Assembly (NCBI GenBank): GCA_021648425.1
Contig: JAKISV010000043.1
Coordinates: forward strand, 1 to 17,778
DNA length: 17,778 nt
Direction: 5' to 3'
From: Rhizobiaceae bacterium
Lineage (GTDB): Bacteria; Pseudomonadota; Alphaproteobacteria; Rhizobiales; Rhizobiaceae
The number at the start of each line of letters is the position of its first letter. The stretch's first letter is position 1. The notes beneath the pieces are model-generated. The model was not told the origin of the DNA and made no database searches. It was given only the letters and a program-made list of their open reading frames with translations. Below, piece by piece: positions 1 through 5,928 of the stretch. The position numbers and the translations under genes were made by a program.

Positions 1-303
1 TGCCATTTTCAGGGTGACCCGGTGATGCCCGGTTGCCTTGGGCTTGATGCCATGTGGCAGTTGACCGGTTTTTATCTGGGTTGGCTCGGTGAAAAGGGCA
101 AGGGCCGCGCGCTTTCAACCGGAGAAGTGAAATTCAAAGGCATGATCACACCAAAGACAAAACTGGTTGAAATCGGCATCGATTTTAAACGTATCAGAAC
201 CGGAAGACTGGTGCTTGGTATTGCCGATGGCTGGGTGAAGGCAGACGGCGAAGTGATATATACAGCCGGGGATTTAAAAGTGGCTTTGTTTCAGGAAAGC
301 TGA
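1..303 (+). CDS. fabA: 3-hydroxydecanoyl-ACP dehydratase/isomerase FabA, 3' part only
   Basis: The reading frame is open from base 1 to the TGA at 301-303, so the gene's 5' part lies outside the window. The visible 100 codons match the C-terminal portion of FabA: the CHF..GDPVMPGCLGLDAMWQ active-site block is at the very start, and the IYTA.DLKVALFQ end block is intact. The catalytic histidine and aspartate of the family (His70 and Asp84 in E. coli) are visible as codons 2 and 16, with the correct 14-residue spacing. FabA dehydrates 3-hydroxydecanoyl-ACP and isomerises the trans-2 product to cis-3-decenoyl-ACP, the entry point of unsaturated fatty acid synthesis. fabB follows 66 bases downstream on the same strand, the usual partner in an operon. 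Confidence 0.96.
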   Translation, partial: CHFQGDPVMPGCLGLDAMWQLTGFYLGWLGEKGKGRALSTGEVKFKGMITPKTKLVEIGIDFKRIRTGRLVLGIADGWVKADGEVIYTAGDLKVALFQES

Positions 304-369
304 TTTTGGTTTTGCCTTTTAGCCAGCGCAATGGGGTGGTAGTATTCTTCAAACAATAAGGAAAATAAT

Positions 370-1590
370 ATGAAACGTGTTGTTGTGACAGGCATGGGCA
401 TTGTCTCACCCATTGGCAACAATTGTGAGGAGGTGACCACCTCTTTGCGCGAAGCAAAATCCGGCATTACCACATCACCCGGCCATGTCGAACATGGATT
501 TCGTTCCCAGGTCCATGGCGAACCAAAACTCGACCCCTTTGAAGTGCTCGACCGGCGCACAGCGCGCTTTATGGGCAAAGGCACCGCCTGGAATTATATC
601 GCCATGCAGCAGGCTATTGAAGATGGTGGCCTGGAAGAAGATCAGGTAGTTAATCCTCGCACCGGCATCATCATGGGTTCAGGCGGCCCCTCAACCAAAG
701 CCATTGTCGAAGCGGCACAAAAAACACTGGATACCGGTTCACCAAAACGCATTGGCCCAACTGCCGTACCCAAAGCAATGAGCTCAACTGCTTCTGCGGT
801 GTTGGCCACCCAGTTCCATATTAAAGGCGTCAACTATTCAATATCCTCCGCCTGCGCCACTTCAAATCACTGCATCGGCAATGCCTATGAAACCATCCAG
901 ATGGGCAAGCAGGATATTATCTTTGCCGGTGGCTCAGAAGATCTTGATTGGACCATGGCAAACCTGTTTGATGCCATGGGCGCGATGTCGTCTAAATATA
1001 ATGATACGCCAGCCACCGCGTCACGCGCTTACGACATCACCCGCGATGGTTTTGTCATTGCTGGCGGGGCCGGTGTACTCGTACTCGAAGAACTGGAACA
1101 TGCACTGGCACGTGGTGCAAAAATCTACGGTGAAATTGTTGGCTATGGCAATGCTTCTGATGGCGCGGATATGGTGGCGCCCTCCGGTGAAGGGGCTGAG
1201 CGCTGTATGAGAATGGCGCTGGAAACCGTCGATGTGCCAATCGATTATATTAACCCCCACGCCACCGCCACCCCTATCGGTGATCAGAAAGAAATTGAGG
1301 CAATTCGAGAAGTGTTTGGCAAAGACTGCCCGCCAATCTCCGCCACAAAATCTCTCACCGGTCACTCCCAGGGCGCAACCGGTGTCCATGAGGCAATCTA
1401 TTCTTTATTGATGATGAAAAATGATTTCATTTGTGAATCCGCCCATATTACAGAACTCGACCCGCAATTTGCCGACATGCCCATTGTTCGCAAACGCATC
1501 GACAAAGCGAACTTGAATTGCGTGATGTCAAACGGGTTTGGCTTTGGCGGCACCAACGCCACATTGGTATTCCAGCGCTACAACAAATAA
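370..1590 (+). CDS. fabB: 3-oxoacyl-ACP synthase I (KAS I) FabB
   Basis: A 406-residue thiolase-fold condensing enzyme of the usual FabB length. It elongates acyl-ACP with malonyl-ACP and is needed to carry the cis-3-decenoyl product of FabA onward. The Cys-His-His triad is present at Cys162 (in SSACATSNH), His297 (in NPHATATPIGD) and His332 (in SLTGHSQGATG). These are within one residue of the E. coli FabB positions 163, 298 and 333. The conserved lysine of TKSLTGH is also present, and the glycine-rich C-terminal motif GFGFGGTNA is intact. The ATG at 370 is preceded by AAGGAAA at 358-364. The loop after the first histidine reads HATATP rather than the more usual HGTSTP, a mild substitution. 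It sits between fabA and fabI in one operon. Identification as FabB rather than FabF rests on the sequence pattern and the pairing with fabA. Confidence 0.96.
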   Translation: MKRVVVTGMGIVSPIGNNCEEVTTSLREAKSGITTSPGHVEHGFRSQVHGEPKLDPFEVLDRRTARFMGKGTAWNYIAMQQAIEDGGLEEDQVVNPRTGIIMGSGGPSTKAIVEAAQKTLDTGSPKRIGPTAVPKAMSSTASAVLATQFHIKGVNYSISSACATSNHCIGNAYETIQMGKQDIIFAGGSEDLDWTMANLFDAMGAMSSKYNDTPATASRAYDITRDGFVIAGGAGVLVLEELEHALARGAKIYGEIVGYGNASDGADMVAPSGEGAERCMRMALETVDVPIDYINPHATATPIGDQKEIEAIREVFGKDCPPISATKSLTGHSQGATGVHEAIYSLLMMKNDFICESAHITELDPQFADMPIVRKRIDKANLNCVMSNGFGFGGTNATLVFQRYNK

Positions 1591-1622
1591 GGGCCAAGAC
1601 GCTTTAGGCAAGGGGAATTATT

Positions 1623-2429
1623 ATGAGTAAGTTGATGCAGGGCAAACGCGGCCTGATAATGGGCGTTGCCAACGACCATTCTATCGCCTGGGGGATTGCA
1701 AAAAAATTGCATGAACATGGAGCCGAGCTTGCATTCACTCACCAGGGGGCGGCATTCGGCAAACGTGTGAAACCACTTGCCGACAGTGTTGGCTCCAATT
1801 TTCTTCTTGATTGTGATGTTGAAGATATCACCTCAGTGGATGCGGTTTTTGACGAGTTAAAGTCTCAATGGGGTACAATCGATTTTCTCGTTCATGCCAT
1901 CGGGTTTTCAGACCGCAGTGAATTAAAGGGCCTGTATGCTGACACAACACGTGAGAATTTTTCCCGCACCATGGTGATATCGTGTTTTTCATTTACTGAA
2001 ATATCCAAGCGCGCTGCGCAGATGATGAATGATGGCGGTTCGATTTTAACGCTCACCTATGGCGGCTCCTCAAGGGTAATGCCCAATTATAACGTAATGG
2101 GCGTTGCCAAAGCGGCATTGGAAGCCAGTGTGCGATATCTTGCAACAGATTACGGGCCGAAAAATATACGCGTTAATGCAATTTCCGCTGGGCCCGTACG
2201 CACTTTGGCAGGGGCAGGCATTGCCGATGCGCGCCTGATGTTCAACTATCAAAAAGCCAACTCACCGCTAAGGCGCACCGTTGATATTGATGAAGTTGGC
2301 GGTTCCGCACTCTATCTGCTGTCAGAATTGTCTTCGGGTGTTACCGGTGAAATCCACTATGTGGATTCAGGATATTCAACAATATCCATGCCCCGGCTGG
2401 ATATTTTGAAATCAATGAATCTGGAATAA
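1623..2429 (+). CDS. fabI: Enoyl-ACP reductase (NADH) FabI
   Basis: A 268-residue short-chain dehydrogenase-fold protein that reduces trans-2-enoyl-ACP, the last step of each fatty acid elongation cycle. The N-terminal nucleotide motif is the FabI-type GVANDHSIAWGIA (residues 14-26), not the canonical TGxxxGxG. The catalytic Tyr-Tyr-Lys set falls at Tyr146, Tyr156 and Lys163 (PNYNVMGVAKAALEA), the same numbers as in E. coli FabI. The substrate loop SAGPVRTLAGAGI and the C-terminal VTGEIHYVDSGYS block are present. The ATG at 1623 has AGGGGAA upstream (1611-1617), and the gene follows fabB by 32 bases. Many Hyphomicrobiales carry more than one enoyl-ACP reductase; this is the copy linked to fabAB. 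By family it is the triclosan target type, but sensitivity cannot be judged here. Confidence 0.96.
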   Translation: MSKLMQGKRGLIMGVANDHSIAWGIAKKLHEHGAELAFTHQGAAFGKRVKPLADSVGSNFLLDCDVEDITSVDAVFDELKSQWGTIDFLVHAIGFSDRSELKGLYADTTRENFSRTMVISCFSFTEISKRAAQMMNDGGSILTLTYGGSSRVMPNYNVMGVAKAALEASVRYLATDYGPKNIRVNAISAGPVRTLAGAGIADARLMFNYQKANSPLRRTVDIDEVGGSALYLLSELSSGVTGEIHYVDSGYSTISMPRLDILKSMNLE

Positions 2430-2456
2430 AAATCGGCGGAATTTTCATCCCGCCGG
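2426..2456 (-). terminator. Intrinsic terminator for the leftward dsrE-like gene, perhaps bidirectional
   Basis: A 6-bp GC stem CGGCGG (2434-2439) / CCGCCG (2450-2455) closes a 10-base loop. On the minus strand the stem is followed at once by ATTTTTATT, the complement of 2426-2433, which even overlaps the fabI stop codon. That makes a good terminator for transcription leaving the DsrE-family gene. On the plus strand no T-run follows, so it would be a weak fabI terminator at best. Confidence 0.7.
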
Positions 2457-2489
2457 TATTGCTGATTAGTCTATTTAGCCATCAGTAAA

Positions 2490-2942
2490 TCAGGGGCGCA
2501 CGTAACTGTAACCTTGCTCCTGAAGTGATATCAGTTGGACAACGCCCGATGTCACCACATTGGCTTCACTGACCAAAGGAATATCCATTCCTTCTTTCTT
2601 GGCCATTTTTCTTTGAGTATTTCCGCAAGCAGCAAATTTCAAATCTGAAATCTCCAGCGACATGGCGGCAATGCGCTCTTTTACAGGGCTTTTATCTTCA
2701 CGCAACATGTTCAGACCCGGGCCATAGGCAACCACTTCGATCACGACTTTTTCGCCAATTGAATCGTAGTATTTACGCACATTTTGCACATTGTTCAGCG
2801 TCATGTTCATGACTTTAGGGTCAGATTGACTAACATGAAATGCCACATAGTGGACTTTCTTGCCATCGCCATCGCTGGCTGCATAGGTGTTGAATCCTAC
2901 CAGTGCGACAACCAGTGCTGCTACTATTGAGAATATTTTCAT
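2490..2942 (-). CDS. Exported DsrE/DsrF-family protein
   Basis: A 150-residue protein. The N-terminus MKIFSIVAALVVALVGF followed by NTYA|A is a clear Sec signal peptide, with cleavage likely after Ala21, so the mature protein is periplasmic. The remainder matches the DsrE-like fold: VHYVAFHVSQSD at the first strand, a long helix with NNVQNVRKYYD, then VVIEVVAYGPGLNML, and the ISDLKFAACGNT block with a single cysteine at Cys106. In DsrE relatives a cysteine at this place carries persulfide in sulfur-relay chemistry. Whether this exported version does so is inference. The start is set by the strong GGGAGG five bases upstream of the ATG. The gene reads toward fabI and has its own terminator and a palindrome-rich upstream region. 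No other sulfur-metabolism gene is in the window, so the substrate is unknown. Confidence 0.85.
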   Translation of the reverse strand: MKIFSIVAALVVALVGFNTYAASDGDGKKVHYVAFHVSQSDPKVMNMTLNNVQNVRKYYDSIGEKVVIEVVAYGPGLNMLREDKSPVKERIAAMSLEISDLKFAACGNTQRKMAKKEGMDIPLVSEANVVTSGVVQLISLQEQGYSYVRP

Positions 2943-2954
2943 TTCGTCCTCCCG

Positions 2955-3000
2955 TTGATATTATCAAATTCATGATAATGCATGTTTGCAGTGGCTGCAA
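2955..3000 (-). promoter_or_regulatory. Palindrome-rich promoter/operator region of the dsrE-like gene
   Basis: Three dyads sit within 46 bases upstream of the ATG: TTGATATTATCAA (2955-2967, perfect odd palindrome), ATTATCA (2960-2966) with TGATAAT (2973-2979), and TTGCAG (2986-2991) with CTGCAA (2995-3000) around a 3-base loop. On the minus strand a possible sigma-70 promoter overlaps them: TTGCAG (3000-2995), a 17-base spacer and TATCAT (2977-2972). The promoter call is tentative because the -35 is poor. The dyads are directly visible. Confidence 0.4.
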
Positions 3001-3070
3001 CGGAGGGAATTGAAGCATCACATTATGTTGACTGTCGAATGAGTTTATAAAACTGATACGTCTATAGCCT

Positions 3071-3556
3071 TTATTTCCCGGCCGCTTCGCCTTTGCTCAG
3101 AGAATTTCGCGCTTTGATTTGTTTGTTGGCAAATTCAAAGGTTCTCTGATTGTCGCCGATAGTCAGCGTTGGCTCGCATACCGGCGCACAGGCATAGGTT
3201 TCCCGGGAGGACTGCCTGTAAATACGTACAGTATTTGCCTCATGACTTCGCACAACTATAGTACGATCAACAATCGGGTCACCCGCAGCGTCCAGAATAA
3301 TGATATTGGTGATACCAAACGACTTACCGGTAAGCACCAGGGTGCGTTCATCTTCTACTGTTGCATCAGCAATAGAAGGATTGCCGATTATTACGGTACG
3401 CGCAGGTCTGGCAACGCGGAATATTTTGGCCCTGTCGACAGTTACGACTATCGTGTCGTCAGTAGCAGATTGATCTTCTGCTGCATTTGTCGCGTTGATT
3501 GGGCTGAAAGATGCGACTGCAATGCTTATAGCAAATGCCACTACCGTTGATTTCAT
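3071..3556 (-). CDS. Orphan secretin N-terminal ('pil_N') domain protein, exported
   Basis: A 161-residue protein with a Sec signal peptide (about residues 1-25, ending INATNAA) and one domain resembling the N-terminal pilus-formation domain of CpaC/RcpA secretins (T2SS-T3SS_pil_N type). The match is visible within this window. Here VIIGNPSIADATV...LVLTGKSFGITNIIILDAAG aligns with the CpaC stretch MVANPRVADAIT...LYIFARQVGETNIFVFDADG. No secretin barrel follows. Instead there is a short tail with CAPVC (Cys123, Cys127), which could form a periplasmic disulfide, and a basic C-terminus. The ATG at 3556 has GGAG (3563-3566 complement) at suitable spacing. It is divergent from the Flp pilin gene and shares its control region, which suggests an accessory role in Tad pilus assembly or secretin function. 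That role is inference. Confidence 0.82.
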   Translation of the reverse strand: MKSTVVAFAISIAVASFSPINATNAAEDQSATDDTIVVTVDRAKIFRVARPARTVIIGNPSIADATVEDERTLVLTGKSFGITNIIILDAAGDPIVDRTIVVRSHEANTVRIYRQSSRETYACAPVCEPTLTIGDNQRTFEFANKQIKARNSLSKGEAAGK

Positions 3557-3666
3557 GGTCTACTCCACAGATGTACTCGTTTCTTTCACAATGGCAAATT
3601 GTGGTGAACGAACTCTTAACCCCCAGACTTTTGCCCGAGCAAATAATGTAACGCGGGGTATTTATG

Positions 3667-3710
3667 GGCTTTATGTATTCCCATTACACCAGGTTGGGAA
3701 TTAGAAAGCC
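3667..3710. repeat. Composite inverted repeat upstream of flp
   Basis: Outer arms GGCTTT (3667-3672) and AAAGCC (3705-3710) enclose inner arms ATTCCCA (3677-3683) and TGGGAAT (3695-3701), all perfectly complementary. The arms are separated by a 4/3-base internal loop, and the central loop is 11 bases. Thirteen base pairs in total are formed. It lies in the divergent region and could be an operator or an RNA hairpin. No T-run follows on either strand, so it is not an ordinary terminator. Confidence 0.6.
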
Positions 3711-3809
3711 AATAATCGCTGCGGGACCATTATAATCAAGGCAGCATATTTACCCGGTGGTAACTAAGATCAATGATGAAGCCGATTAGCAATTTAGTAA
3801 CTTAGAGTA

Positions 3810-3824
3810 TTAACTCGATCTAAA
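3810..3824 (+). promoter_or_regulatory. Possible CtrA binding site upstream of flp
   Basis: TTAA (3810-3813), seven bases, then TAAA (3821-3824) matches the CtrA consensus TTAA-N7-TTAA with one mismatch. CtrA controls pilA in Caulobacter, so the position 85 bases before the pilin start is plausible. Such A+T-rich motifs arise often by chance, and no second full site was found. Confidence 0.3.
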
Positions 3825-3908
3825 TTCGATAGCGCTACATTGCCCTCAGTCAGCCGGGATTAACTCGGCGACACTAAGTGCGAAACACGTAGAGCAAGGA
3901 GCACCAAA

Positions 3909-4070
3909 ATGAAACTCGTAGCACGCTTTTTAAAGAATGAATCAGGCGCAACCGCAATTGAATATGGTCTGATCGCAGCCCTTATTTCTGTTGCAATCAT
4001 CGGTGGCGCAACTACGCTGGGTTCTGGGTTGAACAGCTTGTTCATCACTCTGGACGGCAGCCTAGGCTAA
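3909..4070 (+). CDS. flp: Flp-family type IVc major pilin
   Basis: A 53-residue prepilin (MKLVARFLKNESG|ATAIEYG...), too short for many gene callers. The leader is 13 residues and basic. Cleavage is expected after Gly13, leaving mature Ala1 with the conserved Glu5-Tyr6 pair (IEYG) that is the hallmark of Flp pilins. A hydrophobic helix (LIAALISVAIIGG) follows and forms the filament core. CpaA, encoded next, is the cognate peptidase. The ATG at 3909 is preceded by a strong AAGGAG (3895-3900) at ideal spacing, which fits a highly expressed structural protein. The gene is closed by its own strong terminator, so it is probably largely monocistronic. It corresponds to pilA of Caulobacter and ctpA of Agrobacterium. 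Confidence 0.95.
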   Translation: MKLVARFLKNESGATAIEYGLIAALISVAIIGGATTLGSGLNSLFITLDGSLG

Positions 4071-4093
4071 GCCTGAATAAGACTAAAAAATTG

Positions 4094-4127
4094 AAAGACC
4101 GTCTGGATTTCCAGGCGGTCTTTTTTT
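4094..4127 (+). terminator. Strong intrinsic terminator of flp
   Basis: A 13-bp stem (4094-4106 with 4111-4123, one G-T wobble) closes an ATTT tetraloop and runs into seven Ts (4121-4127). It starts 24 bases after the flp stop and should separate pilin transcription from cpaA. Confidence 0.93.
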
Positions 4128-4134
4128 GTTCTTT

Positions 4135-4166
4135 TATACGGCTATCCCATTGGAAGTAGCCGTATA
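4135..4166. repeat. Second long hairpin between flp and cpaA
   Basis: Perfect 10-base arms TATACGGCTA (4135-4144) and TAGCCGTATA (4157-4166) surround 12 bases. The inner TCC (4145-4147) and GGA (4152-4154) can extend the stem with a 2-base bulge. It lies 7 bases after the T-run of the flp terminator. No long T-run follows it, so it may be a backup stop, an RNA-stability element in the cpaA leader or an operator. Confidence 0.65.
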
Positions 4167-4253
4167 TTTATGTCGTGCCAGGCCACTTGTTAAGAATGTG
4201 GTTACATTGATCTGCCATACTGGTGCAATACTGTATTATCAAGGAATTCGTCC

Positions 4254-4763
4254 ATGTTGGAACTGGCGCTAATATTTTTCTTTCCATTCTTTGTAGCCTA
4301 TGGTGCTGCATCTGATCTTTTCTCAATGACAATACCAAACCGTATTACCCTGGCATTGATGGTGGGATTCATGGTTATGGCGCTTTGGATCAATATGGAT
4401 TGGGAAACAATCGCCTGGCACTGGGCCATGTTCGCCATTGTTTTATCAATTACCTTCACGCTATTTGCCCTTGGGTTCATTGGCGGCGGTGATGCAAAAC
4501 TTGCTGCAGGCATTGCTTTGTGGATGGGCTGGGAACACTCGCTGATGTATTTTCTGTTGGCGGCCTTTTTGGGTGGAATATTGACAATCATTATCATAAA
4601 AATTCGCAACGTTCCCATGCCGGACTGGGTAATGCGCCAGCAGTGGGCGGCAAATATCTACCGCGCTGAACGAATTCCTTACGGAATTTCTATGGGTGCG
4701 GCAGCGATAATGGTTTATGCCCAGACAATCTGGATGCAATATGTGTTTAATCCGGTGATGTAA
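4254..4763 (+). CDS. cpaA: Prepilin peptidase CpaA/TadV (A24 family)
   Basis: A 169-residue polytopic membrane aspartyl protease that removes the Flp leader on the cytoplasmic face. It is the short form without the N-methylase domain found in PilD. The two catalytic aspartates are visible: Asp21 in AASDLFSMTIPNR and Asp80 in the GGGDAK motif (GFIGGGDAKLAAG). Several hydrophobic stretches form the bundle: about residues 3-17, 31-46, 58-76, 96-113 and 144-160. The ATG at 4254 has AAGGAA upstream (4241-4246). The gene lies between two terminators, so it appears to be its own transcription unit. It corresponds to Agrobacterium ctpB. Confidence 0.93.
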   Translation: MLELALIFFFPFFVAYGAASDLFSMTIPNRITLALMVGFMVMALWINMDWETIAWHWAMFAIVLSITFTLFALGFIGGGDAKLAAGIALWMGWEHSLMYFLLAAFLGGILTIIIIKIRNVPMPDWVMRQQWAANIYRAERIPYGISMGAAAIMVYAQTIWMQYVFNPVM

Positions 4764-4829
4764 TAACAGCTCGTTATTTTGATCTTGTTATTTCACATGC
4801 TTTAAATCGCTATAATCTGAAAAATTGTG

Positions 4830-4853
4830 AAACCCGCGATAGGCGGGTTTTTT
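4830..4853 (+). terminator. Intrinsic terminator of cpaA
   Basis: An 8-bp stem AAACCCGC (4830-4837) / GCGGGTTT (4843-4850) with a 5-base loop is followed by Ts through 4853. It ends the cpaA transcript 67 bases after the stop codon and isolates it from cpaB. Confidence 0.88.
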
Positions 4854-4884
4854 CTGTTTTTAACATACAAACTGCTGTTTATCC

Positions 4885-4910
4885 GCTGATCAGCCTCTAT
4901 TGGCGCCAAT
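4885..4910. promoter_or_regulatory. Paired perfect palindromes upstream of the cpaB-tadC operon
   Basis: GCTGATCAGC (4885-4894) and ATTGGCGCCAAT (4899-4910) are each perfect palindromes, separated by only 4 bases. They sit between the cpaA terminator and the cpaB start, about 130 bases upstream of the ATG. That is where an operator or activator site for the long pilus operon would be expected. The binding protein is unknown. Confidence 0.4.
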
Positions 4911-5036
4911 TTCAGTAATAATTAACTAAAATTATCAGCCATTCATTAACCATAAATACACCATTGCTGGATGATTATAGGCTCAAGAAACAACAGGTAC
5001 GAATCTCCTTGTTGAGATCGTTCGGAGTTATTGATC

Positions 5037-5927
5037 ATGAAAATCGCACGCATGGCGATATTTGGCGTCGCAGTATTGGCTGCAGGTGGCGCTGCTATTA
5101 TGGCAAGCAATCTGGCAAAAAAGCCGGAAGTAACCAAAGTCGTTGAAAAAGCAGAGCCGAAGGTTGAGCTTGCCCAGGTACTGGTAGCAAAAGGTGACAT
5201 CTCATTGGGGACAAGACTGAATGCTGAAATGGTGCGTTGGCAGAAATGGCCTCAAGAGGGCATTGCCGATGGTTACATAATTAAATCTGATGATATCACC
5301 ATTGACGAAACAGTGGCAGGTTCTATTGTGCGTTCTGCATTTTTCCAGGGCGAACCCATTCGCTCAGGCAAACTGATCAAATCAGATAGTGGCTACATGT
5401 CCGCTATGCTGCCTTCAGGCCAACGAGCGGTTTCCGTTTCAATTTCGACCGTAACAGGTGCGGGTGGTTTTATTCTCCCCAATGACAGAGTTGATGTAAT
5501 CATGACCCGGCGGGGAAAAGCCGGCAACTCCAAGGGCTACATAACTGAGACAATTTTGCAAAATGTCAGGGTTCTGGCAATTGACCAGACGATTGAAGAA
5601 AAAGATGGAGAATCCGTTGTAGTTGGTTCTACAGCAACACTTCAGCTTGACCCCCGACAAACAGAAATCCTGACCGTTGCCCAGCAGATGGCAGATCGCC
5701 TTGTCCTGGTTTTGCGTTCTCTTGAAGACACTAAAGACCAAAGCACCGAAAATGCAGATTATCTGGTTACAGGTGAGCGGGAAAATATAGGCATCGTGCG
5801 TGTTATCCGGTTCGGCCGTGTGAAAACCACCAAAACAGGCAATGGCAAAAAAATCAACGAAACAAATAGTGGCACAACAAACGTCGAAACAGATAGTCCC
5901 GCAAAAAACGCTGAAGCAGGTAATTGA
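5037..5927 (+). CDS. cpaB: Tad pilus assembly protein CpaB/RcpC (SAF domain)
   Basis: A 296-residue periplasmic protein anchored by one N-terminal membrane segment (about residues 5-22, MAIFGVAVLAAGGAAIMA). A SAF-like domain follows (about 45-110, VLVAKGDISLGTRLNAEMV), then the RcpC region (SGQRAVSVSISTVTGAGGFILPNDRVDVI). The last 40 residues are Lys/Asn/Thr-rich and look disordered. CpaB is thought to connect the secretin to peptidoglycan or stabilise the channel. The ATG at 5037 was chosen over the in-frame TTG at 5031 because CGGAG (5023-5027) is well spaced for the ATG and too close for the TTG. It is the first gene of the cpaB-tadC operon; only one base separates its stop from the cpaC start. 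Confidence 0.92.
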   Translation: MKIARMAIFGVAVLAAGGAAIMASNLAKKPEVTKVVEKAEPKVELAQVLVAKGDISLGTRLNAEMVRWQKWPQEGIADGYIIKSDDITIDETVAGSIVRSAFFQGEPIRSGKLIKSDSGYMSAMLPSGQRAVSVSISTVTGAGGFILPNDRVDVIMTRRGKAGNSKGYITETILQNVRVLAIDQTIEEKDGESVVVGSTATLQLDPRQTEILTVAQQMADRLVLVLRSLEDTKDQSTENADYLVTGERENIGIVRVIRFGRVKTTKTGNGKKINETNSGTTNVETDSPAKNAEAGN

Positions 5928-5928
5928 G

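Larger units (their letters stand above)
3557..3908. other. Gene-free divergent control region between the pil_N gene and flp
   Basis: These 352 bases hold no supportable gene but much structure. Near the leftward gene is a CACAAT (3587-3592) / ATTGTG (3598-3603) dyad. A composite dyad covers 3667-3710. Direct repeats GTAACTAAGA (3760-3769) and GTAACTTAGA (3797-3806) lie 37 bases apart. ATTAACTCG occurs at 3809-3817 and again exactly 50 bases later at 3859-3867. TCGAT repeats with an 11-base period at 3815 and 3826. A small hairpin GCCGGG (3853-3858) / CTCGGC (3864-3869) lies about 40 bases before the flp start, probably in the leader. The region is A+T-rich and is expected to hold both divergent promoters, but no pair of boxes is clear enough to call. 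Confidence 0.6.

Noticed and set aside
3119..3550. Plus-strand open frame of 143 codons opposite the pil_N gene
   Set aside because: The minus-strand protein has a signal peptide, a recognisable domain and a ribosome site. This frame has none of these.
3495..3704. Plus-strand open frame of 69 codons running into the divergent control region
   Set aside because: It begins inside the pil_N gene on the other strand, has no ribosome site and no recognisable protein features.
4195..4245. Possible sigma-70 promoter for cpaA (TTGATC, 16 bases, TACTGT)
   Set aside because: Both hexamers are poor matches and several alternative alignments exist. It is not strong enough to list.
4899..4910. Considered the ATTGGCGCCAAT palindrome as part of an attachment or mobile-element end
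   Set aside because: There is no matching copy elsewhere in the window, no integrase or transposase, and no target duplication. A regulatory site is more likely.
4918..4965. TTAA motifs before cpaB considered as CtrA sites
   Set aside because: Neither TTAA at this place has a second half-site seven bases away; the A+T-rich composition explains them.
5842..5928. Upstream extension of the cpaC frame into cpaB, adding 29 Lys/Gln-rich residues with KQIV-like repeats
   Set aside because: It lies wholly inside the cpaB coding end, would precede the signal peptide with a disordered tract, and has no ribosome site. The ATG at 5929 directly follows the cpaB stop.
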